Assembly (NCBI GenBank): GCA_052387815.1
Contig: JBQTIU010000012.1
Location: 38,748 to 102,747 of the forward strand
Direction: 5' to 3'
Origin: JBQTIU01 sp052387815
GTDB taxonomy: Bacteria > Pseudomonadota > Alphaproteobacteria > CACIAM-22H2
Length of the DNA: 64,000 nt
Shown here: piece after piece, positions 30,823 to 39,389 of the stretch
Numbering within the stretch: the stretch's first letter is position 1
Layout of the letters: the number at the start of each line of letters is the position of its first letter
Notes under the pieces: generated by a model
What the model was told of the DNA's origin: nothing
What the model saw: the letters and a program-made list of their open reading frames with translations, nothing else
Database searches by the model: none
Position numbers and translations under genes: made by a program

Positions 30823-33341
30823 GCTCGCTGCCGCTCGCCCTCGGCCTGGCGCGCCGCGAACTGCGCGGCGGGATCGCGGGGTTCCGCGTCTTTCTCGCCT
30901 GCCTGATGCTGGGGGTGGCGGCGATCGCCGCCGTCGGTTCGCTCGCCGCCAGCCTGCGCGCCGGGCTCGAGGGGGATGCGCGGCTCCTGCTCGGCGGCGA
31001 CGTGGACGTGGCGCTCACCCATCGTCCCGCGACCGCGGTGCAACGCGCGTTCCTGGCGGCGGGCGGCGAGGTGTCGGGCGTGGTCGAGCTGCGCGCCATG
31101 GCGCGGACCCAGACCAGGCGTGAGCTCGTCGAGCTCAAGGCGGTCGACGACGCCTATCCGCTGGTCGGCGCGGTCCGGCTGTCGCCGGGACCGGGCGCCC
31201 CGCTGCGCGATCTGCTTGGCCGACACGGCGGCGCTTTCGGCGCCGCCGCCGAGGCGGCGACGCTCGCCCGCCTCGGGCTCGCGCCGGGCGAGCGGCTCCA
31301 GGTCGGCGATCAGGCCTTCGTGGTGCGCGCCGTGATCGAGAACGAACCCGACCGCACCGCCAACGTCTTTACCCTGGGCCCGCGGCTGATGGTGTCGATG
31401 GCGGGCCTGGAGGCGACCGGGCTCGTCCAGCCCGGCAGCCTGATTCACTACCACTATCGCGTCAAGCTGGCGGGCGGCGTCGACCCGCGCGCCTGGACCC
31501 GTGAGCTCAGGGAGCGGTTCCCCGATGCCGGCTGGCGCGTGCGCGGGCTGGCCGAGGCTGCGCCCGGCGTCCAGCGTTGGCTCGAGCGCATTGCCATGTT
31601 CTTGGGCCTGGTCGGGCTGACCGCGCTCCTGGTCGGCGGCGTCGGGGTCGCCAACGCGGTCCGCAGCCACCTCGACAGCAAGACCGCGACCATCGCCACG
31701 CTCAAATGCCTCGGCGCGCCGGGGCGCCTCGTGCTCCAGATCTACATGGCCCAAATCATGGCGATGGCGGCCCTCGGCATCGTCGCGGGCCTGGCCGTGG
31801 GCGCGGCGGCGCCGTCGGTCATCGCCCCACTGATCGCCGACCAGCTGCCGGTCGCCGCGAGGATCGGGGTCTACAAGCTGCCGCTGGCCCTCGCGGCAGC
31901 CTTCGGCATGCTGACCGCGCTCGCCTTTTCGCTGTGGCCGCTCGCCCGCGCGGCCGCGGTGCCGCCCGGCGCGCTGTTCCGCGATGTGGTGGCGCCGGTG
32001 CGACGCCGGCCGCCGCCGGTCTACAGCGCGGCGAGTGGGTTGGCACTCGCCGCCATCGCCGGGCTTGCGGTCGCCACCGCGCCCGACCGCCAGTTCGGCC
32101 TCGGCTTCGTGGTCGCCGCCGCGCTCGCCTTCCTCATCTTCCGCCTCGCCGCCTTCGCCATCGCGTGGGCCGCCAGGCGCACGAGCCAGGTGCGCCATCC
32201 CGGCCTGCGCCTGGCGCTAGCCAACCTCAACCGGCCCGGCAGCCCGGCACCGGCCATCGTGCTGTCGCTCGGGCTGGGCCTGTCGGTGCTGATCGTAGTC
32301 GTGCTCGTCCACGGCAATCTCGCCCGCCAGTTGCGCGAACAACTGCCGGAGCTGGCGCCGACCTTCTTTTTCATCGACCTGCAGGCCGACCAGGTGGCGG
32401 CCTTCGATGATCTCATGGCCGCGCTCGAGGGGGTGGGCGAAGTGCGGCGGGTTCCTTGGCTGCGCGGTCGCATCGTCAAGCTCGCCGGGATCCCGGTCGA
32501 GGCGGCGCGGGTCGCGCCCGAGGCGCAATGGGCGATCGGCAGCGATCGCGGCCTGACCTATGCCGCGCATCCGCCGCCCGGCACGCGGCTCGTCGCCGGC
32601 GCGTGGTGGCCGGCCGACTATCGCGGTCCTCCGCTCCTCTCCTTCGACGCCCAGCTAGCGCGCGGCATGGGGCTTGGCGTCGGCGACACCATGACGTTGA
32701 ACGTGCTCGGCCGCGAGATCGAGGCGCGCATATCCAACCTGCGCGCCATCGACTGGACGACGCTCGGCATCAACTTCACCCTCGTGTTGGCGCCGGGCGC
32801 GCTCGAGGCCGCGCCGCAGACCCACATCGCCACCGCCGCGGTGACCCCTGGCGCAGAGGACGCGGTCGAGCGCGCGGTCGTCGAGCGCTTCCCCAACGTG
32901 TCCTCGATCCGCGTGCGCGAGGCGCTGGCCACCGTCGAGCGCGTGCTCGGGCACATCGGGTTGGCGGCCGGCGCCACCGCCACCCTCACGCTCCTCGCCG
33001 GCACGCTGGTCCTGGCGGGCGCGGTCATCGCCAGCCACCGGCGGCGGATCTATGACGCGGTGGTGCTCAAGGTGCTGGGGGCGCGGCGGCGCGACGTGGT
33101 CGGCGCGTACCTGATCGAGTTCGGGCTCTTGGGCCTCGCCACCTCGGCGATCGCCGCCGCGGTCGGCACCGTGTGCGCCTACCTGCTCATGAAGATCTAC
33201 ATGCAGATCGATCTCGTGTTCCTGCCCGGCGCGGTCGGCGCGACCGCGATCGCCGCGACGCTGGCCATCCTCGGCCTCGGGCTCGCCGGCACCTGGCGAG
33301 CGCTCGGCCACAAGCCGGCCCGGCTGTTGCGCAACCCCTGA
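30819..33341 (+). CDS. FtsX-family ABC transporter permease (YbbP-like)
   Basis: An 840-residue permease with two FtsX-type units, about ten membrane segments and large periplasmic domains. The N-terminal half shows LRRELRGGI-like start (ARRELRGGIAGFRVFLACLMLG split by the first helix); FtsX helices occur near residues 265-400 and 715-830, with the HRRRIYDAVVLKVLGARR cytoplasmic loop between helices that couples to the ATPase. Length and architecture match E. coli YbbP (804 aa). Operon with the ATPase gene. Confidence 0.92.
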   Translation: MSSLPLALGLARRELRGGIAGFRVFLACLMLGVAAIAAVGSLAASLRAGLEGDARLLLGGDVDVALTHRPATAVQRAFLAAGGEVSGVVELRAMARTQTRRELVELKAVDDAYPLVGAVRLSPGPGAPLRDLLGRHGGAFGAAAEAATLARLGLAPGERLQVGDQAFVVRAVIENEPDRTANVFTLGPRLMVSMAGLEATGLVQPGSLIHYHYRVKLAGGVDPRAWTRELRERFPDAGWRVRGLAEAAPGVQRWLERIAMFLGLVGLTALLVGGVGVANAVRSHLDSKTATIATLKCLGAPGRLVLQIYMAQIMAMAALGIVAGLAVGAAAPSVIAPLIADQLPVAARIGVYKLPLALAAAFGMLTALAFSLWPLARAAAVPPGALFRDVVAPVRRRPPPVYSAASGLALAAIAGLAVATAPDRQFGLGFVVAAALAFLIFRLAAFAIAWAARRTSQVRHPGLRLALANLNRPGSPAPAIVLSLGLGLSVLIVVVLVHGNLARQLREQLPELAPTFFFIDLQADQVAAFDDLMAALEGVGEVRRVPWLRGRIVKLAGIPVEAARVAPEAQWAIGSDRGLTYAAHPPPGTRLVAGAWWPADYRGPPLLSFDAQLARGMGLGVGDTMTLNVLGREIEARISNLRAIDWTTLGINFTLVLAPGALEAAPQTHIATAAVTPGAEDAVERAVVERFPNVSSIRVREALATVERVLGHIGLAAGATATLTLLAGTLVLAGAVIASHRRRIYDAVVLKVLGARRRDVVGAYLIEFGLLGLATSAIAAAVGTVCAYLLMKIYMQIDLVFLPGAVGATAIAATLAILGLGLAGTWRALGHKPARLLRNP

Positions 33342-33429
33342 AGGCCGCTGCCCCGGGGGCATGCCCGAAAACCGTTACTTTTCAATGGTCGCGGGTCCAG
33401 TCTGGCGGCGGCCGGCCGGCGAAAAGGGA

Positions 33430-33460
33430 TTGAAACTTGCCCGGCCCTGGGCCATATACT
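33430..33460 (+). promoter_or_regulatory. Possible promoter of the BI-1-like gene
   Basis: TTGAAA (33430-33435), 19-nt spacer, TATACT (33455-33460), 41 nt before the ATG. The -10 box is good, the spacer is long. Confidence 0.4.
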
Positions 33461-33501
33461 GGCTCGTGTCATCCCAATCCCTTGAGGGGGAGCTCGCCCA
33501 G

Positions 33502-34215
33502 ATGATCGAATCCGAGAACCGATATTTGACCCGCGGCGCGGCCGAGCAGATCGCCATCGATGTCGGCCTGCGCCAGCACATGCTGCGCGTCTACAACTAC
33601 ATGGCGTCAGGCCTGCTGCTCACCGGCATCGTCGCCTACGCGATCGCCAATACGCCGGCGGTGGCCGAGGTCGTTTTCGGAACGCCGCTGGTGTGGGTGG
33701 TGATGCTGGCCCCGCTGGCCTTCGTGTTCGCGCTGAGCTTCGGCATCCACCGGATGTCGTTCGCCACCGCGCAGGCGCTCTACTGGGTCTACGCCGCGGT
33801 GATGGGCGCCTCGCTGGCCTCGATCCTGCTGGTGTTCACCGGCGCCAGCGTGGCGCGCGTGTTCTTCATCACCGCCGGCACCTTCGCCGGCATGAGCGTC
33901 TACGGCTACACGACCAAGGCGGATTTGTCGAAGTTCGGCTCGTTCCTGTTCATGGGGCTGATCGGCCTCATCCTGGCGATCCTCGTCAACTGGTTCCTGG
34001 CCAGCTCGGCCCTCCAGTTCGCGATCTCGGTGATCGGCGTGCTGGTGTTCGTGGGCTTGACCGCTTACGACACCCAGCGGATCAAGGACATTTACCTCGA
34101 GCATGACGACAGCGAGACGGCGGGCAAGAAGGCGCTGATGGGCGCGCTCGCCCTCTATCTCGACTTCATCAACCTTTTCGTCATGCTGATGCAGCTCCTG
34201 GGTCAGCGGCGCTAG
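33502..34215 (+). CDS. Bax inhibitor-1/YccA family membrane protein
   Basis: A 237-residue membrane protein with about seven hydrophobic segments. BI-1 (TMBIM) signs: ALYWVYAAVMGASLASIL, ITAGTFAGMSVYGYTTKADLSK split around helix 4-5, VLVFVGLTAYDTQRIK near 190 and ALYLDFINLFVMLMQLLG at the end. The two conserved Asp of the predicted Ca2+/proton site (in AYDTQ and LYLDFIN) are present. It probably acts as an ion leak channel. GAGGGGGA 11 nt upstream supports the ATG at 33502. Confidence 0.93.
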   Translation: MIESENRYLTRGAAEQIAIDVGLRQHMLRVYNYMASGLLLTGIVAYAIANTPAVAEVVFGTPLVWVVMLAPLAFVFALSFGIHRMSFATAQALYWVYAAVMGASLASILLVFTGASVARVFFITAGTFAGMSVYGYTTKADLSKFGSFLFMGLIGLILAILVNWFLASSALQFAISVIGVLVFVGLTAYDTQRIKDIYLEHDDSETAGKKALMGALALYLDFINLFVMLMQLLGQRR

Positions 34216-34245
34216 CCCCTACGGAAGGGCACCGAATTTCCCGTT

Positions 34246-34299
34246 GTAGGGGCCGGTCTTAAGACCGGCCCGCGGGCGGGTCTTAAGACCCGCCCCTAC
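34246..34299. repeat. GTAGGGGC palindromic repeat
   Basis: GTAGGGG, hairpin CCGGTCTTAAGACCGG, hairpin CGGGTCTTAAGACCCG, CCCCTAC. Both inner hairpins carry TCTTAAGA here, so this copy looks like a fusion of two half-units. It is between the convergent BI-1 and amn genes. Confidence 0.8.
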
Positions 34300-34324
34300 C
34301 TTCACCGATCCAAACGGCGCCCGG

Positions 34325-35800
34325 TCAGCGGAACGCCGGCTCGTCGAAGGAGCGCAGCTTGCGCGAGTGGAGCTGCGCGCCGACCGAATCGCGCAGGATG
34401 CGCAGGGCCTCGATGCCGATCTTCAAGTGCTGGCTCACCCGCGCGCGATAGAAGGCGTTGGCCATGCCGGCGAGCTTGATTTCGCCGTGGAACGGCTTGT
34501 CCGACACGCACAACAGCGTCCCGTAGGGGACGCGGAAGCGGAAGCCGTTGGCCGCCACCGTCGCCGATTCCATGTCGACCGCGATGGCGCGGGCCTGGTT
34601 GAGCCGCGCGAACAGCTCGGCATAGCGCAACTCCCAGTTGCGATCGTCGGTGGTGGCCACGGTCCCGGTCCGCATCCGCGTCTTGAGATCCATGCCGGTC
34701 AGCCCCGTGACCCTGGCGACCGCCTCCTGGAGGGCCACCTGGACCTCGGCGATCGGCGGCACCGGCACGAACAGCGGCAGGTCGCGGTCGAGCACGTGGT
34801 CGTCGCGGACATAGCCGTGGGCCAGCAGGTAATCGCCGAGAAACTGGCTGCGCCGCAAGCCGGCGCAATGGCCGAGCATCAGCCAGCAATGCGGCCGCAG
34901 CACGGCGAGGTGATCGGTGATCGTCTTGGCGTTGCTGGGGCCGACCCCGATGTTGACGAGCGTGAGCCCCCGCCGGTCCTCGCGGACCAGGTGATAGGCC
35001 GGCATCTGCGGCAGATGACGGGGCGGCGTGCCGCCGGCGGGGGGCTGGGGAAGCGCCGGGTTGGGCGTCACGACGTCGCCCGGCTCGACCAAGGCCGTGT
35101 ACTCGCCGCCCGCCGCCATCTCGGCGCGCGCGTAGTCCCTGAATTCCTCGACATAGCGCTGGAAATTGGTCAATAGGATGAAGCGTTGGAAGTGCTCGGC
35201 CGCGGTCGCCGTGTAATGGGCGAGTCGGTGCAGCGAGAAATCGACGCGCTCGGCCGCGAACAGAGCCAGCGGCCTGGGATCGCCCGCCGCCGCCCGGTGA
35301 GTCCCGTTGGCGATGCTGTCGTCGGTGACGCGCAGATCAGGCAGCGCGAAATGCGCCTGCAACACCCGAATCTGGGCCTCGGAGACGTCGGCGGTCGTGC
35401 CCTCGACGACGAAGGGAAGCGGGATCTCGCGATCGCTCACCCCGACGACGACCGGCACGCGGTGGCGCTCGAGGAGCAGCGCGATCTGCCCCCGGTAGTA
35501 ATCGGCGAAGATATCGGGCCGGGTGAGCGTCGTCCCGTAGACCCCCGGATCGAGCAGCACGCCGTAGGACAGGCGCTCGTCGATGCTGAGATCGGCCGGG
35601 CCGACGCCGATCCCGAGATAGGGATAATGGCCGCCGGCGCGGCCGGCGAGCCGCTCGCGGTTGCCGCCGGCAAGGTCGGCGAAGCCGCGGCGGATCGCCT
35701 CGGTGCCGCAGCGATAGATTTCGCCGATGCGCTCGACGGCCCGATCCGCGTCGGTGAACGGCTCGAGGTCGCTTACACGCCCGTGTCCGGAGTCTTGCAT
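34325..35800 (-). CDS. amn: AMP nucleosidase
   Basis: A 491-residue enzyme that splits AMP into adenine and ribose 5-phosphate. The N-terminal regulatory domain (to about 200) has PYLGIGVGPADLSIDERLSYG... type motifs; the C-terminal nucleosidase domain has TLVNIGVGPSNAKTITDHLA and LMLGHCAGLR near 300, and the purine nucleoside phosphorylase-like VDMESATVAANGF near 415 with the catalytic Asp region in VSDKPFHGEIK. Length matches E. coli Amn (484). Start ATG at 35800. It stands alone on this strand. Confidence 0.95.
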   Translation of the reverse strand: MQDSGHGRVSDLEPFTDADRAVERIGEIYRCGTEAIRRGFADLAGGNRERLAGRAGGHYPYLGIGVGPADLSIDERLSYGVLLDPGVYGTTLTRPDIFADYYRGQIALLLERHRVPVVVGVSDREIPLPFVVEGTTADVSEAQIRVLQAHFALPDLRVTDDSIANGTHRAAAGDPRPLALFAAERVDFSLHRLAHYTATAAEHFQRFILLTNFQRYVEEFRDYARAEMAAGGEYTALVEPGDVVTPNPALPQPPAGGTPPRHLPQMPAYHLVREDRRGLTLVNIGVGPSNAKTITDHLAVLRPHCWLMLGHCAGLRRSQFLGDYLLAHGYVRDDHVLDRDLPLFVPVPPIAEVQVALQEAVARVTGLTGMDLKTRMRTGTVATTDDRNWELRYAELFARLNQARAIAVDMESATVAANGFRFRVPYGTLLCVSDKPFHGEIKLAGMANAFYRARVSQHLKIGIEALRILRDSVGAQLHSRKLRSFDEPAFR

Positions 35801-36016
35801 CGCTGGCTCGTTTCGCTCCTCGGCCGCCCGCGCCCGCGCCGTCCTTGCGGGAGGGGGTGGCCAACGGTGCACATGATATCCGATCGCGGCGCGGGTTGGG
35901 ACGGGTGATGACCGGCGCCCGTCCCGCCCTCGCCAGCCAACGGCAAGTCTGATGGATGTGCGGCCTCGCGGACCGCGGCTTCGTTCCCGGTTCGGCGGCG
36001 AGCGCCAAAAGGCGAC

Positions 36017-37432
36017 ATGACGAGAGCGGCGGCAATCGAACGGGAGTTGCGGTTTTTCGATGACGGCCACTTCCTGGACGTGCTCGGCCGGCGGGTCGCG
36101 GTGCCGACGGAAAGCCAGAATCCCGACCGCCTCGCCGATCTTCGCCGCTACCTCGTCGCCGAGATCGCCCCGGCCTTCGAGGCCATGGGCCACACCTGCG
36201 CCATCTTCGAAAACCCGATCGCCGGCGGCGGCCCGGTCCTGCTCGCCTGGCGCATCGAGGACGTGCAGCTGGAGACCATCTTGGGTTATGGCCACGGCGA
36301 CGTCATGCGCGGCTACGAGGGCCAGTGGCGCAAGGGGCTCTGGCCGTGGCGGATCGTCCGCGAGCGCGACCGGCTCTACGGCCGGGGCACCGCCGACAAC
36401 AAGGGCCAGCACACGCTCAACATGTGCGCGATGGCGGCGGTCATCGCCGTGCGCGGTTGGCTCGGCTTCAACTCGAAGTTCATGGTCGAGATGGGCGAGG
36501 AGAAGGGCTCGGCCGGCCTCGCCGTGGTGCTCGAAGCCGATCACGACCGCTTCGGCGCCGATGCGTTCATCGCCTCGGACGGTCCGCGCGTGGCGCTGGA
36601 TCAGCCGACCATTTATCTCGGCGCCCGTGGCGCTAAGAATTTCGACCACGTGGTCCAACTGCGCAAGGGCGGCTACCATTCCGGCAACTGGGGCGGGCTA
36701 TTGGCCAATCCCGCCGTCATCCTCACCCACGCCATCGCCAGTTTCATTTCAGCGACCGGCCGCATCGTGATCCCCGAATGGCTGCCGCCGCCCGTTCCCA
36801 AGTCCATGCGCGCGATGCTTGCGGATATCGAGATCGACGGCGGCGACAACGCGCCCAAAATCGATCCCGACTGGGGCGAGCCCGGCCTCACGCCCGCTGA
36901 GCGCGTCTATGGCTGGAACAGCTTCGAGATCCTGGCGTTCAAGACCGGCAATCCCGAGCAGCCGGTGAATGCGATCCCGCCGCGTGCCTGGGCGCACTGC
37001 CAGATTCGGTTCATCCAGGGCTCGAGGCCGGACGAGTTCCTGCCGGCCCTGTGCCGGCACCTCAATACGCACGGCCTCCGGCCGGTCAAGATCGCGCCGC
37101 CGCCGCCCGGCAATGTCATCAACTTCAAGGCCACCCGCACCGAACCCGACCATCCCTGGGCGATCTGGGCGGCCGCCGCGATCGAACGGACCACGGCCAA
37201 GAAAACCGCCGTGATCCCCCAGCTCGGCGGGTCGATCTGCAACGACCTGTTCACCGACACGCTCGGCCTGCCGACCATCTGGATTCCGCATTCCTATGCC
37301 GGGTGCTCGCAGCACGCGCCCAACGAACACATCCTGTTGTCCGAGGCGCGCGAGGCGATGGCGATCATGGCCGGGGTCTACTGGGACCTCGGCGAGCCCG
37401 GGACGCCGGGAAAAAGGAAGCCACGCGCCTGA
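36017..37432 (+). CDS. M20 family metallopeptidase/amidohydrolase
   Basis: A 471-residue di-zinc hydrolase of the M20/ArgE-DapE superfamily. Metal ligands: His in GYGHGDVM near 94, Asp in GRGTADNKGQ near 128, the EE pair in VEMGEEKGSAG near 159 and a C-terminal His in YAGCSQHAPNEH near 433. A dimerisation domain occupies about 215-330. The role could be a dipeptidase or an N-carbamoyl/acyl amidase; the substrate is unknown. It is divergent from amn and lies upstream of the hicB gene on the same strand. Confidence 0.9.
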   Translation: MTRAAAIERELRFFDDGHFLDVLGRRVAVPTESQNPDRLADLRRYLVAEIAPAFEAMGHTCAIFENPIAGGGPVLLAWRIEDVQLETILGYGHGDVMRGYEGQWRKGLWPWRIVRERDRLYGRGTADNKGQHTLNMCAMAAVIAVRGWLGFNSKFMVEMGEEKGSAGLAVVLEADHDRFGADAFIASDGPRVALDQPTIYLGARGAKNFDHVVQLRKGGYHSGNWGGLLANPAVILTHAIASFISATGRIVIPEWLPPPVPKSMRAMLADIEIDGGDNAPKIDPDWGEPGLTPAERVYGWNSFEILAFKTGNPEQPVNAIPPRAWAHCQIRFIQGSRPDEFLPALCRHLNTHGLRPVKIAPPPPGNVINFKATRTEPDHPWAIWAAAAIERTTAKKTAVIPQLGGSICNDLFTDTLGLPTIWIPHSYAGCSQHAPNEHILLSEAREAMAIMAGVYWDLGEPGTPGKRKPRA

Positions 37433-37522
37433 CGCGGGCGCCCCGCGCCTTGCGAGGGGACCCGTGGGTGCTATGATGGCGCGCACCCGCGTCGCTGCCC
37501 GTCGGTCCGGAGGTCGTTGTCG

Positions 37523-37750
37523 ATGCCGCAAACGATCAAAGTGATTGTCGAACGCCACGAGGACGGCTATGTCGCGTATCCCGTAGGCCTTAAAGGCATT
37601 GTTGTCGGACAAGGGGACACGTACGAGGCAGCGCTGGCCGATGTTACATCCGCGATCCGCTTCCATATCGAAACGTTTGGACCTGAGACCCTCACCGACG
37701 AGTCGCCCGTGCTTGAAGTTTTCGTAGCCGAAGCAAGAGTCGTGGCCTAA
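37523..37750 (+). CDS. hicB: HicB-family antitoxin
   Basis: A 75-residue HicB-type protein: KVIVERHEDGYVAYPVGLKGIVVGQGDTYEEA-like core (here GDTYEAALADV) and a C-terminal strand LEVFVAE. There is no DNA-binding C-terminal domain. GGAGG 9 nt upstream decides the ATG at 37523 over a TTG at 37517. A HicA-type gene follows after 148 nt on the same strand, so the order is antitoxin first. Confidence 0.82.
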   Translation: MPQTIKVIVERHEDGYVAYPVGLKGIVVGQGDTYEAALADVTSAIRFHIETFGPETLTDESPVLEVFVAEARVVA

Positions 37751-37809
37751 CGCGCTGTCCGAAGCCGCATTAAACCGCTTCGAGCATATTTGGCCTGATC
37801 TACAGGGGC

Positions 37810-37821
37810 GATAGATCTATC
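37810..37821. promoter_or_regulatory. Perfect palindrome between hicB and hicA
   Basis: GATAGATCTATC is fully self-complementary over 12 bp. A second, imperfect palindrome (GCGCTAATTGGCGC) follows about 20 nt on. Both lie in the unusually wide gap between the two genes and may be an operator for a separate hicA promoter. Confidence 0.4.
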
Positions 37822-37898
37822 AGGATTGAGCCAGCGCTAATTGGCGCAACGGCCCCTTAAGCCGGGACGGCGATCGCCGACTGCGGAGCAACCGCTCG

Positions 37899-38138
37899 AT
37901 GCCGAAGTTCCCTGTCGACGCCCCGAAGACGCAGGTGATCCGCGCGTTCGAAAAGCTCGGGTTCAGGGTCGTCCGGGAACGCGAGCACGTCGCGCTTGCC
38001 CGCAACAACCTGGACGGCTCGAAGACGACGATGACGATTCCAAACCACCCGCGTATCAAGCAGTCGACGCTGCGGACGATTTGCACGCAGGCGGGTATCT
38101 CACGGGCCGATTTCTTGCGCGCTTACGACAAGACCTAA
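37899..38138 (+). CDS. hicA: HicA-family mRNA interferase toxin
   Basis: A 79-residue double-stranded-RNA-binding-fold toxin: VIRAFEKLGFRVVREREHVALAR with the catalytic His in REREH, then TMTIPNHPRIKQSTLRTICTQAGIS and the closing RADFLRAY. The pattern KxLxxxGF...GSHH..., in this lineage REREHVAL, is conserved. It should cut translated mRNAs until bound by HicB. The frame is intact, so the pair may be active. Confidence 0.85.
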   Translation: MPKFPVDAPKTQVIRAFEKLGFRVVREREHVALARNNLDGSKTTMTIPNHPRIKQSTLRTICTQAGISRADFLRAYDKT

Positions 38139-38209
38139 CGGTTGCTCTCAAGACCCTAAAACACCACGATCGAGGAGTTTCTCGCCGCGCTCCGCGGATG
38201 ACCCCACCC

Positions 38210-39334
38210 TCAGAACACCACCACCTGGCGGATGACCTGGCCGGCGGCGAGGCGGTCGAAGCCCAGATTGATGTCCTCGAGCGCGAGGCGGTCGCTCATC
38301 AGCCGGTCCACGGGCAGCCGTCCCTGGCGGTAGAGCGCGATCAGGCGCGGGATGTCGCGGGCCGGCACCCCGCTGCCGAAATAGCTGCCCTTGACGGTGC
38401 GCTCCTCGGCCACGAGGTGGCTATGCGGCACGCTAAAGACATGGGCGGGGTTGGGCAGGCCGATGCTCACCGTCGTGCCGCCGCGGCGCGTGATCTGGTA
38501 GGCGAGCTCCATCGCCTTGACCGAGCCCGCCATCTCGAAGGCGTACTCGACCCCGCCCCCAGTGGCGGCGCGGACCGCTGCGGCGCAATCGGGCGCCCCG
38601 GCGTCGAAGGTCTGGGTGGCGCCGAGCTGGCGGGCGAGCCCCAGCTTGTCGGCGGCGAGGTCGAGCGCGACGATCTGGCGCGCGCCCACCAGGAGCGCGC
38701 CCAAGAGCGCGTTGAGCCCCACCCCGCCCAAGCCGACGACCGCGACCGATGACCCGGGCGGCACGCGCGCGGTGTGGACCACCGCCCCCACCCCAGTCAA
38801 CACCGCGCAGCCGAACAGCGCCGCTTCGGCGAGCGGCAGGTCGGGGTCGATCTTGATGAGCGAGCGGCGCGACAGCGTCGCGTAGGTGGCGAAGGCGGAG
38901 ACCCCGACGTGATGATGAAGCAGAGTCCCGGCGCGCTGCAAGCGCCGCACGCCGCCGACCAGCGTGCCGGCGGCGTTCGCGGCCGCCCCCGGCTCGCACA
39001 GCGCCGGGCGTCCCTCGGCGCACGGCAGGCAGTGGCCACAACTCGGCACGAACACCATGACGACATGGTCGCCCGGCTTGAGGTCGTCGACCCCGGCGCC
39101 GGTCTCGGCGACGATGCCGGCGGCCTCGTGGCCGAGGACCATGGGCAGCGGCCGCCCCCGGTCGCCGTTGATCACCGACAGGTCGGAGTGGCACAGCCCG
39201 GCCGCCGCGACCTTGACCGTGACCTCGCCCGGGCCCGGCCCCTCGAGCTCGAGCGTCTCGATCGACAATGGCTTCGAGGTCGCATAGGGCGGCGGAGCGC
39301 CCATTGCGTTCAAGACCGCGGCCTTGATTTTCAT
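38210..39334 (-). CDS. Zinc-dependent alcohol dehydrogenase (class III-like MDR)
   Basis: A 374-residue MDR enzyme. Catalytic zinc: Cys in AAGLCHSDLSVINGD near 48, His-Glu in GHEAAGIV near 69, and a Cys near 176 in FGCAVLTGVGAVVHTA. Structural zinc: CGHCLPCAEGRPALC near 99-113. The Rossmann motif is VVGLGGVGLNALLGA near 201 and the NAD-selective Asp follows in ALDLAADKL. It oxidises an alcohol to an aldehyde. It is last in the leftward TRAP-ALDH cluster and so probably makes or uses the aldehyde that the upstream ALDH oxidises. Confidence 0.93.
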   Translation of the reverse strand: MKIKAAVLNAMGAPPPYATSKPLSIETLELEGPGPGEVTVKVAAAGLCHSDLSVINGDRGRPLPMVLGHEAAGIVAETGAGVDDLKPGDHVVMVFVPSCGHCLPCAEGRPALCEPGAAANAAGTLVGGVRRLQRAGTLLHHHVGVSAFATYATLSRRSLIKIDPDLPLAEAALFGCAVLTGVGAVVHTARVPPGSSVAVVGLGGVGLNALLGALLVGARQIVALDLAADKLGLARQLGATQTFDAGAPDCAAAVRAATGGGVEYAFEMAGSVKAMELAYQITRRGGTTVSIGLPNPAHVFSVPHSHLVAEERTVKGSYFGSGVPARDIPRLIALYRQGRLPVDRLMSDRLALEDINLGFDRLAAGQVIRQVVVF

Positions 39335-39389
39335 CGCGGCTCTCCCCTCCCGGCGGTTGGCCCGAACTCTAGCCGGCCGTAGGGGCCGC

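Noticed and set aside
33347..33362. GC-rich palindrome after ybbP as a terminator
   Set aside because: No T-run follows and the stem is only 6 bp.
34325..36679. AMP nucleosidase with ~290 extra N-terminal residues
   Set aside because: The extension is antisense to the M20 peptidase gene and has no Amn features; the start at 35800 gives the normal length.
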